Shown: in pieces, positions 60,437-64,000 of the stretch
Layout of the letters: each line of letters starts with the position of its first letter
How positions within the stretch are numbered: position 1 is the stretch's first letter
NCBI RefSeq assembly: GCF_003576315.1
Contig: NZ_QWFZ01000003.1
Span: 806,001-870,000, forward strand
Origin: Henriciella mobilis
GTDB lineage: Bacteria; Pseudomonadota; Alphaproteobacteria; Caulobacterales; Hyphomonadaceae
Direction of reading: 5' to 3'
Length of the DNA: 64,000 nucleotides
Notes under the pieces: model-generated
What the model was told of the DNA's origin: nothing
Seen by the model: the letters and a program-made list of their open reading frames with translations, nothing else
The model's database searches: none
Translations under genes and position numbers: made by a program

Positions 60437-60455
60437 GCAGCAAAAATTTCGCTGC
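60437..60455. promoter_or_regulatory. GCAGC-N9-GCTGC inverted repeat, possible PhaR operator
   Basis: GCAGC (60437-60441) - 9 bases - GCTGC (60451-60455), in the TGC-rich phaB promoter region. PhaR of relatives binds TGC/GCA-rich repeats. The sequence is seen; the function is inferred. The 171-base spacer 60416-60586 contains no other gene. Confidence 0.35.
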
Positions 60456-60586
60456 ATCTGCTCAATCTGGTGTAAGCATGATATGTATAAGACAAAAGGG
60501 CGATTTTGAAAGTTAGGCGGCGACATGCGAAGATCGGCGCCAAACAGCAATAAATTCGCCGCAAAGGGCGGAGAAAAGGGCACGAA

Positions 60587-61213
60587 ATGACTAAGGCAAA
60601 CGGCAACGATGGCACGGTTGTGATCAAGAAGTACGCTAACCGGCGGCTTTATGACACATCTACCTCATCGTATGTCACGCTCGACCATCTTGCAGATCTT
60701 GTGCGGCGCGAAGTCGATTTCGAAGTCCGCGACGCCAAGACCGGCGAAGACCTGACGCGCGCCGTTCTCACGCAGATCATCTTCGAACGCGAAACCAAGG
60801 GCGATGGTGCGCTGCCGCTCTCCTTCCTGCGCCAGCTGATCGGTTTTTATGGCGGCGGCGCCCAGTCCATGCTGCCGGCCTGGCTCGACATGAGCATGAA
60901 CAGCTTCGCCGAGTCCCAGGAGCGCTGGAAGAAGGCCATGGGCGGGGCCCATCCGATGGCGATGTTCGAGAACCAGGCGCGCCGCAACATGGAAATGTTC
61001 GAGCAGGCGATGAAAATGTTCACGCCTCCCTCGGTCATGTCCGGCGGGATGCCGGCGGGCGATCCGCACGGCAAGACCGAGAAGCCGAAGCGCAGTGATC
61101 CCGAACCGGAGGCAAAGACCGCCGAAGAGGATGAGCGCGATGCAGCCATGTCTGCGCTGAAGGCGCAGATGAAGATGATGCAGGAGCAGCTGGAAAGCCT
61201 CTCCAAGAAGTAG
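60587..61213 (+). CDS. phaR: Polyhydroxyalkanoate synthesis repressor PhaR
   Basis: The 208-residue DNA- and PHA-binding regulator shows the PHB accumulation domain (VVIKKYANRRLYDTSTSSYV at about residues 11-30, then LADLVRREVDFEVRDAKTGE) and a C-terminal amphipathic, Met-rich helix (about 100-150), with a charged end. It represses phasin and other pha genes until PHB granules titrate it. Divergent from phaB across 171 bases. Confidence 0.95.
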   Translation: MTKANGNDGTVVIKKYANRRLYDTSTSSYVTLDHLADLVRREVDFEVRDAKTGEDLTRAVLTQIIFERETKGDGALPLSFLRQLIGFYGGGAQSMLPAWLDMSMNSFAESQERWKKAMGGAHPMAMFENQARRNMEMFEQAMKMFTPPSVMSGGMPAGDPHGKTEKPKRSDPEPEAKTAEEDERDAAMSALKAQMKMMQEQLESLSKK

Positions 61214-61222
61214 GCTGCTTGC

Positions 61223-61888
61223 CTATTTCAGCCGATGCGTGGCGTAGACCTCGCCATAATTCGGCGCCTGCACAATGGCGACGCAGCTCGCCTCGCAGTC
61301 ATAGCTGAAGCTGACATGGCCGCCCGTCCACAGGCCGAGCGTCGATGCCCGCGTGACCGGGTGTACCATTGGTGTCGGATTGGCCGGTGCGTCGAGGAAT
61401 TCGACCAGGTTGACCTCGGCCGGGGCGGGCGTATGCCCGTCGAGGCTGAAACGGTTGCCGGGCAGAACCGCGACTGAAACTTCACCGGGCCGGTCTGCAG
61501 CGGTGCGCAGCGCGATGTTCTCGTCGACCGCCGCGCGCCGTGTCGCCGGGCACTGTTTGGCGCCATCATAGACCGATTGCGGCGTGTAAGGCGCACGAAC
61601 GCCCAGCCGATCAGCATAGGCGGCCTGGCGCTCGCTGGCCACAGGCAGCGCCATCGGGTCCGGCGTGCCGAGATAGTCCCAGTAATCCACCGACCAGGTC
61701 AGCACCATGACATTGTCGCCCTGCTCGGCCTGAACGGCCTTGAGCGTGCGATGCGCGGCGGGGCAGGCATTGCAGTTCTGCGATGCGAAAAGTTCGATCA
61801 GCACAGGCTGACGCTCCGCAGCGGCCGGGCCGGCGGCGAGTGTCAGGGTTGCAAGCGCGAGCAAGCTGGATGGGGGGAAATTTTTCAT
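61223..61888 (-). CDS. DUF1223 exported thioredoxin-like protein
   Basis: The 221-residue protein starts MKNFPPSSLLALATLTLAAG with a signal peptide cut near AAA-ERQPV. The DUF1223 core has VLIELFASQNCNACPAAHRT with a CxxC pair, then MVLTWSVDYWDYLGTPDP. The fold is thioredoxin-like, and the family is predicted to be secreted/periplasmic; activity is unknown, perhaps thiol redox. The upstream Met at 62047 is before the signal peptide. Convergent with phaR, and separated from acnA by a strong hairpin. Confidence 0.9.
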   Translation of the reverse strand: MKNFPPSSLLALATLTLAAGPAAAERQPVLIELFASQNCNACPAAHRTLKAVQAEQGDNVMVLTWSVDYWDYLGTPDPMALPVASERQAAYADRLGVRAPYTPQSVYDGAKQCPATRRAAVDENIALRTAADRPGEVSVAVLPGNRFSLDGHTPAPAEVNLVEFLDAPANPTPMVHPVTRASTLGLWTGGHVSFSYDCEASCVAIVQAPNYGEVYATHRLK

Positions 61889-61942
61889 CGCTGCGTGAGA
61901 TAGCGTTTTCGGCGGCTGAAATGAAATCACCGTGCTGTGATC

Positions 61943-61977
61943 GGCCCGCAATCGCTGACATTCGCCGATTGCGGGCC
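61943..61977 (-). terminator. Terminator-like stem-loop after acnA
   Basis: GGCCCGCAATCG (61943-61954), 11-base loop, CGATTGCGGGCC (61966-61977): perfect 12-bp stem 14 bases past the acnA stop. Confidence 0.6.
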
Positions 61978-61991
61978 GCTTCACCTGATCC

Positions 61992-64000
<2,009 letters not shown>

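Overview
The window is a chromosomal segment of a GC-rich alphaproteobacterium, most likely a member of the Hyphomonadaceae/Caulobacterales group. The support is a PodJ-type polarity factor whose promoter carries DnaA, CtrA and GANTC sites, two EcfG-type (general stress response) promoters, a PhaR/PhaB pair, the ligase-associated DNA damage response genes, and short lipoproteins resembling ones known from Caulobacter. Genus and species cannot be fixed from the sequence alone. Gene density is about 90 percent. I see no insertion sequences, prophage, CRISPR array, rRNA or clear genomic island, so this is mostly core genome.

Layout. 1-2.2 kb: end of dps, a LysR regulator and an S24/LexA-like repressor. 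2.2-7.8 kb: DUF952, pyrD, a MATE exporter, a class IV-type deacetylase and recQ. 7.8-11.7 kb: a GNAT-nitrilase fusion coupled to an AmpG-like permease behind an EcfG-type promoter, then two PaaI thioesterases. 11.7-18.2 kb: flavin monooxygenase, M23 lipoprotein, DUF6498, TetR plus HSL-type esterase, SRAP, and a stress-type OmpA lipoprotein. 18.4-25.8 kb: a fatty acid/acyl-CoA oxidation block (fadJ, thiolase, two acyl-CoA dehydrogenases, a small membrane protein) and a MerR regulator. 26-29.6 kb: podJ. 29.6-38.9 kb: three ligase-associated DNA repair genes (ligase, MBL exonuclease, Lhr-type helicase) interleaved with unrelated genes. 38.9-43.8 kb: lpdA, three small membrane proteins, DUF3429, dsbB, exoD. 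43.9-44.2 kb: tRNA-Leu(CAA) followed by a highly structured non-coding stretch. 44.2-52.1 kb: SDR, lipoprotein, tyrC-hisC, metX-metW, PII, methyltransferase, gloB, DUF985. 52.1-59.7 kb: SDR, HMG-CoA lyase, CaiB CoA-transferase, hisI, lactonase-like lipoprotein, a formamidase-like lipoprotein facing kynU, tRNA-Arg(CCT), SNase lipoprotein. 59.7-64 kb: phaB/phaR, DUF1223 and the 3' part of acnA.

Regulation ties distant genes together. A 16-bp motif (TTGACGTnnnCGTAAA) occurs in the promoters of the MerR gene, the flavin monooxygenase and the acyl-CoA dehydrogenase-thiolase-fadJ operon. It resembles LiuR-type operators and points to a small local regulon for branched-chain or fatty acyl-CoA breakdown. 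Two GGAAC-N16-CGTT promoters suggest that the OmpA lipoprotein and the GNAT-nitrilase/permease operon belong to the EcfG general stress response. The podJ upstream region carries binding motifs for the main swarmer-stalked cell-cycle regulators.

The least explained items are the almost fully paired 65-base three-way junction directly after tRNA-Leu, the GNAT-nitrilase-permease unit of unknown substrate, the tandem paralogous membrane proteins at 40.4-41.2 kb, and the divergent kynU/formamidase-like lipoprotein pair.
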